A stretch of 64,000 nucleotides of DNA. It comes from Amaranthus tricolor (Eukaryota; Streptophyta; Magnoliopsida; Caryophyllales; Amaranthaceae). The translations under genes were made by a program, and so were the position numbers. The stretch covers positions 19,660,804-19,724,803 of the forward strand of contig NC_080061.1 in assembly GCF_026212465.1 (NCBI RefSeq), written 5' to 3'. The stretch's first letter is position 1; each line of letters opens with the position of its first letter. Below the pieces are notes generated by a model that was not told where the DNA came from, did not search any database, and saw nothing but the letters and a program-made list of their open reading frames with translations. Below are positions 12,301-27,434 of the stretch, one piece after another.

Positions 12301-14248
12301 TTTCTGTCACTGTTAACACACTGCCAATTTTCTTTCATTTCTTGTCGTTTCTTTTTCTACCCATTTGAATTCTTAGTAAAAATATACTTTACGTAATTCA
12401 AATCGTCTCATTTTTTTAATCTTTGTACAATAATTGTAATATGTTTTTAGGGATGAAGAAAATAATAATGTACTTCATTTGCTATATCTTCTTTTTTCTA
12501 CCTTCTGAATTACTTGCTACATTATTATTTTAAAAAAATTACATAGAATAATTTAATCTTTTTATGATTTTCTTACAGTAATCCCGATTAACTATGAATG
12601 ATTTCAAATTTATGGGGTATTTACTTAGAATAAATTTGAGTAATCTGATAACCTGCTATATTAGGTAATTTATCAAAAAAATAAACTGAAAGTTAATGTA
12701 AAATTTGAGAAATTTTGAAACTTTACTTAAAAATTTTTGAATAATAAAAAAAATCAGAAAATTTTTCAAAATGTTTTTTACATTTTTTTTGTGATTTTAT
12801 CTTAATTTATTTTTTCTTTTTAAAAATAAAACTTGTTATAACAAATCATTCGATTATTGAGTTTATTTTAGGAAAATATCCTCTATTGTTGGGATTTTTT
12901 ATCGATAATCAATGTGATTATTGTAGGAAAATTAAAAAAATATTGAATTATTTTAAGTAATTTTTTATATTATTTTTAGCAAAAATAATTTTGTAAATGA
13001 CTATTTTGCTCCTTTTTTCTTTCCTTTTTTATACATCTCTAACTTGTATAAATGTTTATTTAGAAATTATGTCTTTTTAATATACACAAAAAGTTCGACA
13101 AGACGGTTTCATGAGATCGTCAATTTGGGCTGGCTCCATTTGTGTGTGTAACAGTATCACATGCTTTCCTTTTTTTTTTCCTCATTTTCTATGCTTTAAT
13201 TAATTTTAAGCTTAAAGGTATCAATTTCAACATAAATTAAAATTTAAACAGATTAATTAAAATTAAAAATTTTAATTTTGGACCTATAATCGATCAATTT
13301 TGACATTAAATTGATTAATTTCTATCTAAATATGATTTTGATTTCACAATTTCAAAACAAACTTTAATAAAATGGTATTATTCTATCATCTTATGGATGA
13401 ATTTTAAAGAACAAATGAATGATCAATAAAACCATTCATAATAGTGTTAAAACATTGCACAATACAAGTACTACTATTCAATGCATACATGATGTCTTTA
13501 TAGAACATAAGAGTACTTATACTCTTTAATCATCGATCAATAATAGTGATATTGCTCTTTCTTTAATAATTTTCGTTCATAATGGACTTGGAAATAAAAT
13601 TGTAGGTGTAAACTATAATGTTTGCTTATCCTGGATATGAAGGTGGAGAAAGTTTCGATTTCGAATTATGTTTGCCAATTGATTCAATGAATATTCTTGG
13701 AAATGACCAAAAGTTTAAGGCTTTTTTGTTTTGATTTAAGAATGATCAATTTAGACCTTAGAGTGGTTAATTATGATCATGTATAATTTATAAAAAAAAT
13801 CAATTTTAACCTTAATTATTTTAATTATGACCTTAAATAAATCAATTACTAAGTGCATATTGAGAAAAATTATAATTGTGCTGGACAGTCGGAGACCAGC
13901 TCTTTAATATAAAGATCAATTTTTTAAATTTGTGTATAAGCATTGTGTAGCGGAGGAAGTATGAAGTATTTCAAAATGGTTCGGAACACTTTATTTGCTA
14001 GTGTTACCTTGGTTTCAATTAATTTGTAGTACTTTTGCTCATAATTTTCTTTTAATCTGGTCATTAGATTCATTCTACAATCACAAAAAAATTAACTCCT
14101 CTCATTTCTGTAGTTCAATTTTAAGTAAAACTAAATACACGCATAATTATAGAAATAAATTGTAACATTTAATTATGTTACTTATTGAATTTCTATACAA
14201 ATCAATTGTAATTTTATAATGAAAACACAAAATATCAAAAATATTATA
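12301..14248. other. AT-rich intergenic DNA, no gene seen
   Basis: Very AT-rich with many stops on both strands. I see no coding sequence, RNA gene or clear element ends in it. Confidence 0.55.
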
Positions 14249-14490
14249 CTTCCTTCGTTCTTTTTGTTTGTTGATTTTATTTTTTGCATGCATTATAAAG
14301 TAAATTTGAGCTTTAGTATCTTTAAGAATGCATCTAAAAACAAAAATTATACCTTGTTTTAAGACGAATTTAACAAGATTTTACATGAATATATTTCATT
14401 TTCCATATGTATTTCAAAAATCTAATTTAAATTTCTCTCCTTAACTGAAAAAAAAATTTAAAGTGGAAAAATAAAAATAAACGGAGAGGA
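14249..14490. mobile_element. Stowaway-like MITE, 242 bp
   Basis: The left end CTTCCTTCGTTCTTTTTG and the complemented right end TCCTCTCCGTTTATTTTT are similar, and the element is flanked by TA at 14247-14248 and 14491-14492. Ends resembling CTCCCTCCGT with a TA target are typical of Tc1/mariner-derived Stowaway MITEs. There is no coding capacity. The terminal match is imperfect, so the copy is old. Confidence 0.6.
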
Positions 14491-14809
14491 TATTTTTTAA
14501 TTGAAACATTTCTTTAAGTGTCCTCAATAATACAGCTATTTTAATACACTTTTAATAGTTACAAATTTATTAATTACCTTAAAATGTCAGGTGTTAAATT
14601 TGTGAGTTAAAAATATAATAATTTGACAATTAAAAACTCAAATTAGTTTTAGCACTTACTTTAAGATGTAAAAACATACTCTACAACTTAAAAACACTTA
14701 TTTTAAAAGGTTATAACACTTTAATACATATTAATATCTACTCAAAGTTGAGTTTCAAATGTGTTTAGTAAATCGAAAATTGGTCAATGAAAAACTTAAG
14801 AAATACTTA
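14491..14809. other. AT-rich spacer between two MITEs
   Basis: I see no gene or element here. Confidence 0.5.
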
Positions 14810-15064
14810 CTCCTATTCACCTTAGGTGTCCTATTTACTTTTGAGACACTAGTCATCTATTACTCTTAAATTACATTTTATTATTAATCTATAAGTTAAA
14901 ACATAATCATGTGTGATCTTATTTGATTCGTTTTGATGTAAAGATTATTAATATCAACTTTTTATACTTTTTAATTGTACATAACTCGATATATTAAGAA
15001 TTGAATAAGTACATTGAATAGCGTGCATAAAATAAATGAGACACTTAAGATAAATAGAAGGGAG
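14810..15064. mobile_element. Stowaway-like MITE, 255 bp
   Basis: The left end CTCCTATTCACCTTAGGTGT matches the complemented right end CTCCCTTCTATTTATCTTAA and onward over about 30 bp with small gaps. The flanks are TA at 14808-14809 and 15065-15066. It is the second such MITE within 1 kb, with no coding capacity. Confidence 0.68.
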
Positions 15065-15103
15065 TATTATTTTTTCTTTCGAAATTGAAGTTGGGATATA
15101 TTA

Positions 15104-15702
15104 TTAATGATTAATGTCTGCAAAACTACAATCTGCAGTCCACTCTGGAGCACCATCATCGCTCACATCAGTAGCTGCCCATCGGGCGAGTCTCGGAACA
15201 CATTATTAAAATTTATAGGACTAAAAATCAAAAAAAATAATATTATCATTAAGAGTTTGTGTTGCATAGAGCTTGGACTAGAGTGTTCGCGTGACCTTCA
15301 AAAATGACTTGTTTCCATTCCTTCTCTTTAACCAAATCCACAGCCTTTCGAAAGACTTTAATCTCACCATGTTCAACCTCAAAGTTACCCCCACAGCTAG
15401 GGATGGCCACGGAGCGGGTTACCCGGAACCGAACCGGTGCGGAACCCCTTGGATCCGGATCCGTTCGCGACAGGTTCCGACGGCCTGAACCGCGGAACCG
15501 CCGGAAAAACTGCATAAACCGGACCTAAGAACTGCGGGTTGGAATCGGGAGCGGTCCGGGTGAACCGGAACCGGAATCGGATGAAACCGGAACCGGCCCA
15601 ACCCGGACCGTGGCCATGCCTACCCACAGCGTTCGAGACAACTACTCCATTCTCATCTCTAGCCACCAAATAGAAATCAATTTGAACAAGAAATGCTCTC
15701 AC
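15104..15702 (-). pseudogene. RNase H-like (RVT_3-type) domain relic split by a MITE
   Basis: On the minus strand, 15702-15631 reads FYLVARDENGVVVSNAVG; after the MITE, 15397-15249 reads NFEVEHGEIKVFRKAVDLV and IFEGHANTLVQALCN; 15210-15104 reads LARWAATDV...PEW and ends at TAA 15104. This is the pattern of the plant RNase H-like domain (PF13456 type): a D-G start, E in the central helix, E-x-D-like strand and final LARWA. The join across the MITE is out of frame, and the part between about 15215 and 15245 is AT-rich junk. No upstream exons are visible. Such domains occur both in LINE-type retroelements and as host-like single genes; which one this was cannot be told. Confidence 0.65.
15398..15622. 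mobile_element. hAT-type MITE, 225 bp, with perfect 8-bp target duplication
   Basis: The ends are TAGGGATGGCCACGG and its near-exact inverse CCGTGGCCATGCCTA. The 8-bp sequence CCCACAGC flanks both sides (15390-15397 and 15623-15630), the hAT signature. The inside is strikingly GC-rich, full of CCGGAACCGG-like repeats, in an AT-rich setting. It has no coding capacity and interrupts the RNase H relic. Confidence 0.92.
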
Positions 15703-16485
15703 AATTATAAATTAATGGTTTAAATTTTAGATTCAACAATTAGAGTATGATTTTAAATAAACTCTAATTGAATCATGACCCATTTCTTTGTGAATTTAAT
15801 AGTTAAAGTTGAATTGGAGAAGGAGTTTAACGGTTAATGTATTGATTGGGAAGAGGTAGAAAAGCTATGAATAGTTTGATGAACAAGACAGAGAAAAACA
15901 ATAGACGTATTTATGATTTTTTTTTATAAAAAAATTCAAATTAATAATCCAATATTTCACCAATTTATTTTGAATAATTCTATTTTAAAATTATGTTCTA
16001 ATGAAACTCTAAATGAGAGTAAAAGATTTAATAAAGTTTTGAGTAGATCCCGCAACCTGTTGCATTTTGTAATAAAGCAATCGACCACTGAGTTATCTAG
16101 TATTTTTGCTTATTTTGTTATTATTTATAATAACGATGTTTAAGTAATTAGTAGTCCACCAAAGTCACCTTGACTTTATATGTTCTCCTTTCTTGGTACC
16201 CAAATAGGAAATTGCAATAAAATGCCCTTAAATAATAAAACTTCCTCAGTTTATTTTCTTGATTCTATCATAAAGTAAAATTTATCGATTGAGATCATCC
16301 TTAATTTCAAACATATGAAATTATGTATTAGTAAAATTTACTTTATTAAAATACTAAATATTTAGATGTAAATTGATTAAATTTGTAATATATTAATGGT
16401 CAAATTATACGTTTAACTATGAAAACAAAGAAGGAATGAAAAAAGGGGTAATAGTTTGTGTTATTTAGATTTATAAAGAGAGAGT
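15703..16485. other. AT-rich intergenic DNA, no gene seen
   Basis: Between the RNase H relic and the copia element. Only short open frames without recognisable content. Confidence 0.5.
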
Positions 16486-16618
16486 TGTTAGGGATTATTG
16501 TGTATTTGTGCCTATTGTATATAATATTGTGGGCTTTATGCATTAGGGTTTTATTCTAAACTTGTATATATACCTTGCTTATGAGTAACAATACGACAAG
16601 AGTTTTAGTTTTCTTACA
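16486..16618 (+). repeat. Copia 5' LTR, 133 bp
   Basis: Same length as the 3' LTR, with several substitutions between the two, so the insertion is not recent. It starts TGTTAGGGATTATTG and ends TTACA. Confidence 0.92.
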
Positions 16619-17085
16619 TGGTGTTAGGCTAGATTACTTTTTTTTCCCTTCCCTTTCATAGTATTTTGATTTTTTTTTTCTTTTTTTTAAAAAAAGAAAA
16701 AAAAAAGGAAAATTCGAATGGCTTCTGTGCATCACAGGACGAAGTGTATTTTGGGTTTCATATAATTGCATTTGCTACTTTCAATTAGGATTGTTTGACT
16801 CACATGTTACCATTAATTGATATTTTAGCGCATTGGTATTTATTCGACAAGTTTAAGGTAATTTGTCTTCTTTTTTTGTGGCAATATATTTTTTGCGTGA
16901 CACAGAAGTACCTCGTGTGATAGCTTCGATACTAGATCCTTAAAATGACGAAGCTGCTCATGGTCAACATTTTAATGACATTTTGTTTGGGATACCGAAA
17001 GTACAATGGCAACGTTTTCTTGATTGGCTAGGTCACTCGTCAACAATGCAATGATTCTCGCAATCGTTTGAATGATAGTACTTCT

Positions 17086-20000
17086 TGTTGGCTTATTGAT
17101 TCGGGTGCATCCCTTTATGTTACTGGTAATTTTGATTTGTTGAGCAATATTCATACGATTACCAATTTTTCGATCGCACTACCAAATGGTAAGTAGGTTG
17201 TCTCCACCATGAAGGGTGATGTGAAACTGTGTTAAGATATTATACAATGAAATGTGTTTTATGTCCCAAATCTTCAGTGTATTTTGATTTATGTTACCCA
17301 TTTGACTGATGATATGAGTTGTGTTTTTTGCTTTACACTAAAACATTTTGTGTTATACAGGATCTACACTTGAGGACTTTGATTGGAGGTGGTGAACGGA
17401 AAGACGGACTATATTATTTTCATGACTTTCCCAGGATTGGTGCATTGAATATCTATGGGGTCTCTTCTTCTGATTTGTGCACATCAACATCTTCGTCATC
17501 CTTCATATAAAGTTATGAGGTCACTTACCTTTTTGGTAAATCTTGTAGCTTTTCTAGCAAATTTTGTGATATATGTCATCAAGCAAAACAAACAAGAGAT
17601 AAATTTTCTATTAGTAATAGTAAAGCGAAAAAGTGTTTTAAAATTATACATTGTGATTTATGAGGGAAGTATCATACTCCCTCCTCTTGTGCTGCTACTT
17701 ATTTTCTTACTTGGTTGATGATTATTCAAAAGTGGTGTTGGTGTATCTCCTATTTGACAAAAATTGAGGTTTATAAGATGTTTAGTTCTTTTTTTTTGTT
17801 CAAGATTGAGCGACAATTTGATGCTAATGTTAAAGTTGTGCGAAGTGATAATGACATAGAGTTCAATTGTATGAGAGATTATTTTCAGCATAATGGCATT
17901 TTGTTTCAAACTTCTGTGTTGATACACCTCAATAAAATGGACGAGTTAAACGTAAACATCATCACATTTTGAATGTAGCTCGGGCTTAACGATTTCAGGC
18001 TAATTTACCTTTATCTTTTTTGGGTGATTGTGTCTTAGCTGCTAGTTATATAATTACTCCCACACCTTCTTCTTTGCTTAAAAATAAAAGTTCTTATGAG
18101 GTTTTGTTTAATACTCCCCCTTCCTATGATACACTTCGTGTCTTTAGGTGTTTGTGCTATGCACATAACATCAAATCCAAGAGGGATAAGTTTATGAGTC
18201 GAAGTAGAAAGTGCATATTTGTTGGCTATTCGACGGGAAAGAAAGGGTGAAAACTGTATGATGTTGAAACAGGTGAATACTTTGTATATAGGGATGTGAA
18301 GTTTTATGAAACTAAATTTTCCTTATACTCATAATACTCCTTCCACCTCATCCTCTCCAACTAATATTGTTGCACCTAATTTTGATTATATTGATGATTC
18401 GTTTGATGACCTTCTTGGTCTTGGTGCAAGTAAGAATGACAATGTTATTGATGGAGGGGTTGTTCATGAGAGGGTTGTTACTACTAATCCCAAAATAGTG
18501 AGGGGGAAGTGTCTACGAATAACGAAGAAGTTCAGCTTACAAGCATTGTTAGCCCAGAGATTGGTGGTAATGAGTTTGCGGCCAATGCTCTTGGTAATAA
18601 TGTGGCCTCCAGTATTAGGGCTTATAGTTCTTTGAAGGAGGAGGCTGTGGCCACTTCTACTGCCCTGGACGATGATCAAAGAGGGAATGACAAGTGCATA
18701 AGGTATCCATCTACAATGTTACTTGGTTTTGTTACTAATACAATTCAAAAAGTCAGTCCGTCTTTCTCTCCTTTGTCATCTACTTCCTCTCAGACCTCAG
18801 GTACTTCTTATCCTAAAGCACATTTTGTTAATTGTGATAGATTATTTGTGGGGCACCGAAATTTTCTTGCAGCTATTACCACAACCTCAAAAACTCAATC
18901 CTTTGATGCAGCCATGAAAGACCTTGGTTGGCAAGAAGCTATGTAGAATGAAATTCAAGCATTAGAAAACAATGGTACTTGGCGTGTGGCAAATCTTTCT
19001 CCTGAAAAGAAAGCTATTGGTTGTCATGGTTCTATTAAATTAAATGTTGTGTGGAGCGCCTTAAGGCTCGATTGGTTGTATTTGGGAATCACCAGGTTGA
19101 AGGGATTGATTACTCAGATACCTTTGCTACGATAGTGAAGATGACAACATTTTGTGTTTTTTTAGCTGTAGCTACTGCTAAAAACTAGGAGTTGCACCAA
19201 ATGTATGTCTACAATGCTTTCCTTCATAGAGATTTGCCTGAAAAAGTGTATATGAAAATGCCACCTGGTTTTCATGGTGCTTAGCCTAGTAAGGTATGTC
19301 AGTTGCAGAAATCTCTTTATGGCTTGAAACAAGCACCCAAATGTTGGTTTGCTAAGTTGGCTACTTCTCTTCGAAATTATGGATTCTGGAAATCTTATTC
19401 AGATTATTCTCTTTTTACTTATCGGAAAAGGTCATGTTCAATTTAATATTCTCATTTATGTTGGTGATTTAACAATATCTGAAAATGATTCTGCTACTCT
19501 TACTACTTTCAAACAATATTTGTGTTCATGTTTTCATATGAAGGATCTTGGTGTACTTAAATACTTTTTGGGTATTGAAGTTGGTAAAACTTCGAAGGGT
19601 ATTTAATTGTGTCAAAGAAAGTATGGTCTTGATATCATTGCTGAATCGGGTAATCTTGGCTCGAAACTCATTCTTTTTCCAATGGAGCAAAATCATAAGT
19701 TGAAAACTTCAACTAGTCCTCTTCTTGATAATGTTGGTCGACTCATTTATCTGTCTTATACTAGACCTGATTTGGCTTATGATGTATACATCCTTTCTCA
19801 ATTTCTCGGTGTTCCACGTCGTGATCATTGGGATGCTGTTGTTCGAGTAGTTCAATATCCTAAATGATGTCCTGGTCAAGGCATTATTCTTTGTTCACAT
19901 TGTGATATATCTTTAAGTGGATGGTTTGATTCATATTGGGCTAGTTTTCCTCTTACTCGTCGCTCATTATCTGGTTGGCTAGTTTTTCTTAGACATTCTC

Positions 20001-20370
20001 CCATTTTGTGGAAAACTAAAAAGTAAGTTACGGTCTCTAGATCATCAACTGAAGCAGAGTATAGATCCATGGCTACTGTGACTTGTGAGCTTAAGTGGCT
20101 CAAAGGTTTGCTTTGTAGTTTAGGGGTGCATCACCCAAAAGCAATGTCTTTGTTTTGTGATAGTTAATCCGCTCTCCACATTGCTCAAGATCGTGTGTTT
20201 CATGAACGCACCAAACATATTGAAATTGATTGTTAATTTGTGCGAGATGCTATTCAGGATGGTATCATTAGTCTTTCTCATGTTCCTTCCACTACATAAC
20301 TTGCTGATATTTTCACTAAGGCTTTGGGAAATCTCAGTTCTCTTTTCTTCTTCGCAAGTTAGACATTTGT
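17086..20370 (+). pseudogene. Copia pol remnant, gag largely missing
   Basis: Recognisable in order: protease CWLIDSGASLYVTGNF (17086), GAG-pre-integrase DLHLRTLIGGGERKDGLYY (about 17360), integrase core remnants (VVRSDNDIEFN, about 17833), reverse transcriptase ([14 protein letters not shown] about 19310; FLGIEV about 19567; SYTRPDLAYDV about 19753) and RNase H (SSTEAEYRSMA about 20043; DIFTKALG about 20305). The usual YVDD site reads LIYVGDL, so one catalytic Asp is lost. Many stops and frameshifts break it (for example stops at 18249, 19604, 19865, 20164). Only about 470 bp lie between the LTR and the protease motif, and the ATG at 16718 soon meets a stop, so gag has been deleted or lost beyond recognition. 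Confidence 0.88.
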
Positions 20371-20412
20371 GATCTGCATGCTCCAACTTAAAGGGGTGTG
20401 TGTGTGTGTGTG

Positions 20413-20545
20413 TGTTAGGGATTATTATTTATTTGGGCCTATTGTATATAATATTGTGGGCTTTATGAATTTAGGTTTCAATCTAAACTTGTATATATAC
20501 CTTACTTATGAGTAATAATACGACAAGGGTTTTAGTTTTCTTACA
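20413..20545 (+). repeat. Copia 3' LTR, 133 bp, preceded by a TG run
   Basis: Pairs with 16486-16618. The leading TG merges with a (TG)n run from 20397, which lies between the purine tract and the LTR; the exact start is therefore set by matching the 5' LTR. Confidence 0.9.
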
Positions 20546-20675
20546 AGAGTTAAGGATAAAACTGCTTATTATTGATTTCAATAATATTAACATGTTAATA
20601 AGTGAATGCAAATGTAGGGAAATAGCCATCCAAAAAATAGTATCATACCGTTAAGGTATAAAATTTTTTTATTAG

Positions 20676-23954
<3,279 letters not shown>

Positions 23955-25594
23955 TGTAACATGCTCAAATTTCTTAATCTTAATCTTCCGATTAATTATT
24001 CCGAAATTTCTTTTCGAATTCCTAATCCTTTGCTTATCTAATTCAAATCATCTTGAATTCCTAAACCTTATTCCGATTTTGGTAATTTCTTCCAAATATT
24101 AAACTTTAAAATATATATATATTCTTAAATTTCTTTATAAGCACTAAAATATTATTTTATTATTTTATACTACGAAAAGTAAAATTTTAATATTATATTT
24201 ACGGTTTTATTAAAACGTTACGTTTCAATTTCGTTTCCTTAAACTAACTTTACTACTTATCATTTTAACTTTACAACTTTGATTTAATTATTTTATACCT
24301 AAAAATTAACTATATTTTTCTTATTAACTTTAAGTATAGTTTTAACTAAAATTTTCTAAGTAAACTATCATATTTTCATAATCAAACCTTAACCATAATT
24401 TCCCATTAATCTAAAACATTTCACTAGCATAAACTAGAACAAAAATTTGATGAATCAAAATTCTTTCTACATCAATCCATAATGTTCATCACTTACACAA
24501 GCTATCACCATTTCCTTACACAAGTTAACCTTCTTCTACACTCCAAACTCTTACACATCCACTTACACACTCTAACTCTTACACATTCACTTACACACTC
24601 TAAATCACTTACATAAGTTAACCTTCTTTTTCATACAATCTTATGAACTAAAAAGTTGCCCAAAACTCATTATAAATACCCCTCCTTAGCCATGAGATCA
24701 CTTGCACCCCCATCATCAAATCTTTCTACCATTCTTTCTTATATCTTCACTTCATTAACATCTTACTAACTTTATACCCTTTTTATTTGTTGAAGAATCA
24801 AATGAAGATGGAGCTTGATCTTATCACTTCTTAAGCCAATAATCATCAACTTTTAAAAAGTCAAGTATTATCTTTTGGGGCTTGGATATCATTTTCTTTT
24901 GGGTAATTGAAGATCTACTTCTTTGAAGCTTGGAACCTTGAAGACTTTCTCTTTTGGAGCTTATTTCCTTAAGTTCTTATTTTCCTATTATTATTCTCTT
25001 ACTTGGTTTAGCACCACCTTCGGAGGAAAATGGTACACATTTTCTTAACTTTCTCGTTATGTGATATTTATTTATGGTTACTCGATAATATAAAAGCATG
25101 ATCAATATGATTTTATTTAAATCATTTAAACTTTACATGGTAATATTAAAGTTATATCCAGTTTAGTGATATTTTCGTCAAAACAATAATACTTTTGGGA
25201 CACTAAAAAAAAAAAGTCATATATATGGAAAATTTTGATTAATCTAATAATATAGATATATATGAATTTTAATAGTTAAATAAACTTATGTGTTTAAAAT
25301 GATTCCATATCATCTTGGTATTTTGATAATTTTTTTTTGTTGAACTCAAGTAATTATAAAGAATTATTAATCGATTTATCGGTATAATAGTCAAACAAAT
25401 TTGTTAAAATGCTTAGCATTGTTGTTCTTGAAAACTCATTTCATATAGATTTTGGACCCTTAATAACTTGTCGGATTATGTTATTTTTATAGTGATGATA
25501 GATCCGTTTTACTATTTTACTGGTTATTTGATAAAATATGTTATTAAGTATTTAGAAATATTACCCTTGACTGTTATGATTATTTATGACATAA
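23955..25594 (+). repeat. Ty3/gypsy LTR, plus orientation, interrupted by a CACTA element
   Basis: It begins TGTAACATGCTCAAATTTCT and matches the complement of the array LTR from its 34776 end inward to about 33155, with scattered differences. It stops abruptly at the CACTA terminus at 25595. The remaining roughly 1 kb of this LTR should lie beyond the far CACTA end, outside the window. The sequence before it is not a purine tract, so this is a 5' LTR or a solo LTR. Confidence 0.9.
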
Positions 25595-25613
25595 CACTAG
25601 TGGAAAAAATTGT

Positions 25614-25880
25614 ATTTGCTGCTCATTATTTGCTGCGGTTTTTTCATATTCGCAGCAATAAAGAGGAGAATGAATAAGGAAAAAAAAACCTTTAATTGCT
25701 GCGGTTAACCAATGGACCGCAGCAAATATTATTCAAAACACATTAATTGCTCCGGTTAAGGCCAAACCGCAGCAAATAGCTCTTCATTATTTCCTTAATT
25801 GCTCCGGTTTTTCATGAACCGCAACAAATAAACCGGGAAAATAACTTAATTGCTCCGGTTTCCTTTGAACCGCAGCAAAT
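25614..25880. repeat. CACTA subterminal inverted repeats
   Basis: Four or five units of the form TTGCTGCGGTT or TTGCTCCGGTT, each followed 15-20 bp later by the inverse AACCGCAGCAAAT (near 25632, 25697, 25746, 25799 and 25850). Each unit can fold into a hairpin. In En/Spm such repeats bind TnpA. Confidence 0.88.
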
Positions 25881-26066
25881 GAGCTTTGGAATTTTAAGAA
25901 AACCCGCCATAATCATCAGTTTCTTTTTCACAATAAACCCTTCACAAAACCCTTCATACAAAACGATTAAACTGCCTTTGTTCTCTCAAACGAACCCATT
26001 GAAAACCAAAAACCCAGAACTGTACGTTTGCTACTGCTGTTCTACTGCTGCTTTGTTCTCTCAATC

Positions 26067-26260
26067 AAACGTTTGCTTGTTCTACTGTACGTGTTCATCT
26101 TTATTTTCATTCACAAACCCAGAACAAACGTTTGCTTGTTCTACTGTACGTGTTCATCTTCATTGTCATTCACAAACCCAGAAATCAAAAGTTTGCTTGT
26201 TCTACTGTGTTCACAAACGTTTGCTTGTTTCGTGCATTTGCTTGTTCTACTGTGTGCGCA
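26067..26260 (+). repeat. Imperfect tandem repeats in the CACTA leader
   Basis: Units of about 59 bp with the core ACGTTTGCTTGTTCTACTGT occur at about 26067, 26125 and, shortened, after 26185. A further direct repeat TTCTTGTTGCTGGTCGCAT occurs at about 26382 and 26411. The long open frame across this part is low-complexity and probably leader sequence. Confidence 0.75.
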
Positions 26261-26731
26261 TTCTTCAAAACCGTTGTTTGAAACCAAAGGCATTTGCTTG
26301 TTCATCTTCAAAACTCACGAATTAAGGTATTATTTCTCTTTTTAATTTCAATAAGCATTGAAATATCTCATTGTTGCTTCTGTTCTTGTTGCTGGTCGCA
26401 TTTGCTTTGTTCTTGTTGCTGGTCGCATGTGATTGTTTTACACTTATTATTTCATTGATTAGATTATATATTAGTTCAATCTAATCTAGATGATGATCAA
26501 AACAAAGAAAACTAAAAAATTAAAATTAAAAATGAAGATGTACGTGGGTTTGTAAATATCTAAATTTGACAAAAAAAAGAAGTTTTCAAAGATTAAATTG
26601 CATATAAAATATCGTTTATCCAATCTTGAGGAAAAAAATATAAATGGGCATGAGAAATGAAAAGGAAATTTGTTTTTAAATAATAGTTAGTTAAAGATAT
26701 AAAAAAAAAGAAAAGAAAAGAAAAAGAATGT

Positions 26732-26839
26732 GCCACTAGTTCCATATTTGTGAAGATAATTCTTCAAAGTAGCATCTTCTTCAGGAGACCATGGCCCTCT
26801 TTTAACATTTGCTTTATCACAACAAGGTGCTCTTCCCAT
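26732..26839 (-). pseudogene. R2R3-MYB first-exon fragment carried inside the CACTA
   Basis: From ATG at 26839 the minus strand reads [20 protein letters not shown] followed by [16 protein letters not shown], the start of an R2R3-MYB R2 repeat with its first Trp. The CCDKANVK form is that of the RAX/MYB36 group (subgroup 14). The match ends about ten codons before the usual exon 1 end, at a CT/T-rich tract, so the exon is truncated. Upstream (26840 to about 26920 or more) lies sequence that could be the MYB 5' UTR and a TATA element. There are no further MYB exons. It lies within the CACTA left arm, antisense to the transposase, which points to gene-fragment capture. It cannot make a MYB protein. 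Confidence 0.85.
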
Positions 26840-26949
26840 TTTTATTCCACTAACAGACAACCCCTTATTATTAAACAACATGATTTTTATTTGGTTTTGG
26901 GGTTTTTATAAATGTAACAGTGACCTTTGACTTAATATGACTTTGGTTT

Positions 26950-26987
<38 letters not shown>

Positions 26988-27434
26988 AAATTAATAAATA
27001 TTTTTTATTGAATACAATATACAATAAATTTAAAAGTTGTAGTTGTGTATTATTGGTGTTTGTTTGTTTACTTTTCCCTTGGTATATACTTTAAAGGATA
27101 AACCTAGTCAAACAATTTTACCACATGGATTGATCACTTTTTTTTCTTGTTATAAAAGGCCTACCTAAGAATACAAACTAAGGGAGGTGTGGAGGTTTGT
27201 TGCTTTTTGTCACTCATACAACTATCAAATTTTGAATTCATTAAGAAAATTAGTAGATCATAAGTCAAATACTTTGACTAATAATTTAAAATTAATTTTA
27301 ATTCGGATGTTTTGATATTTGTTAAAAATGTGGTTTGTTGTTAATTGTTATACTTATTAGAATTATAAATAAGCATATATGTTTAAAAGTTGTGTATTAA
27401 TTTTGTTTTGAATCAATTAATCACACTAATTAGG
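26840..27434. other. CACTA leader, partly captured MYB flank; poly-T tract
   Basis: Contains a run of more than 30 T at about 26949-26981. It precedes the transposase ATG and may hold its promoter and leader. Where captured MYB flank ends and CACTA sequence resumes cannot be seen. Confidence 0.45.

Larger units (their letters stand above)
16486..20545 (+). mobile_element. Ty1/copia LTR retrotransposon, 4060 bp, defective
   Basis: Two 133-bp LTRs (16486-16618 and 20413-20545) run TGTTAGGG to TTTTCTTACA. A perfect 5-bp target duplication AGAGT lies at 16481-16485 and 20546-20550. The primer-binding site just after the 5' LTR (TGGTGTTAGGCT, 16619-16630) is a degraded match to the initiator-tRNA-Met type. 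A purine tract AAAGGGG (20390-20396) and a TG run precede the 3' LTR. Gene order protease, integrase, reverse transcriptase, RNase H is that of copia. Very short LTRs fit the Ale/Retrofit-like group, but clade is not proven. Confidence 0.93.

Noticed and set aside
12301..14248. Possible hidden genes in the AT-rich gap
   Set aside because: No frame over about 60 codons has recognisable content, and I see no credible exon chain.
15304..15528. Arg/Pro-rich open frames in the GC-rich patch
   Set aside because: They are explained by the 225-bp hAT MITE with its terminal repeats and target duplication.
25879..26325. 148-codon open frame in the CACTA leader
   Set aside because: Cys/Ser-rich translation of tandem repeats, with no family resemblance and a second overlapping frame of similar kind.
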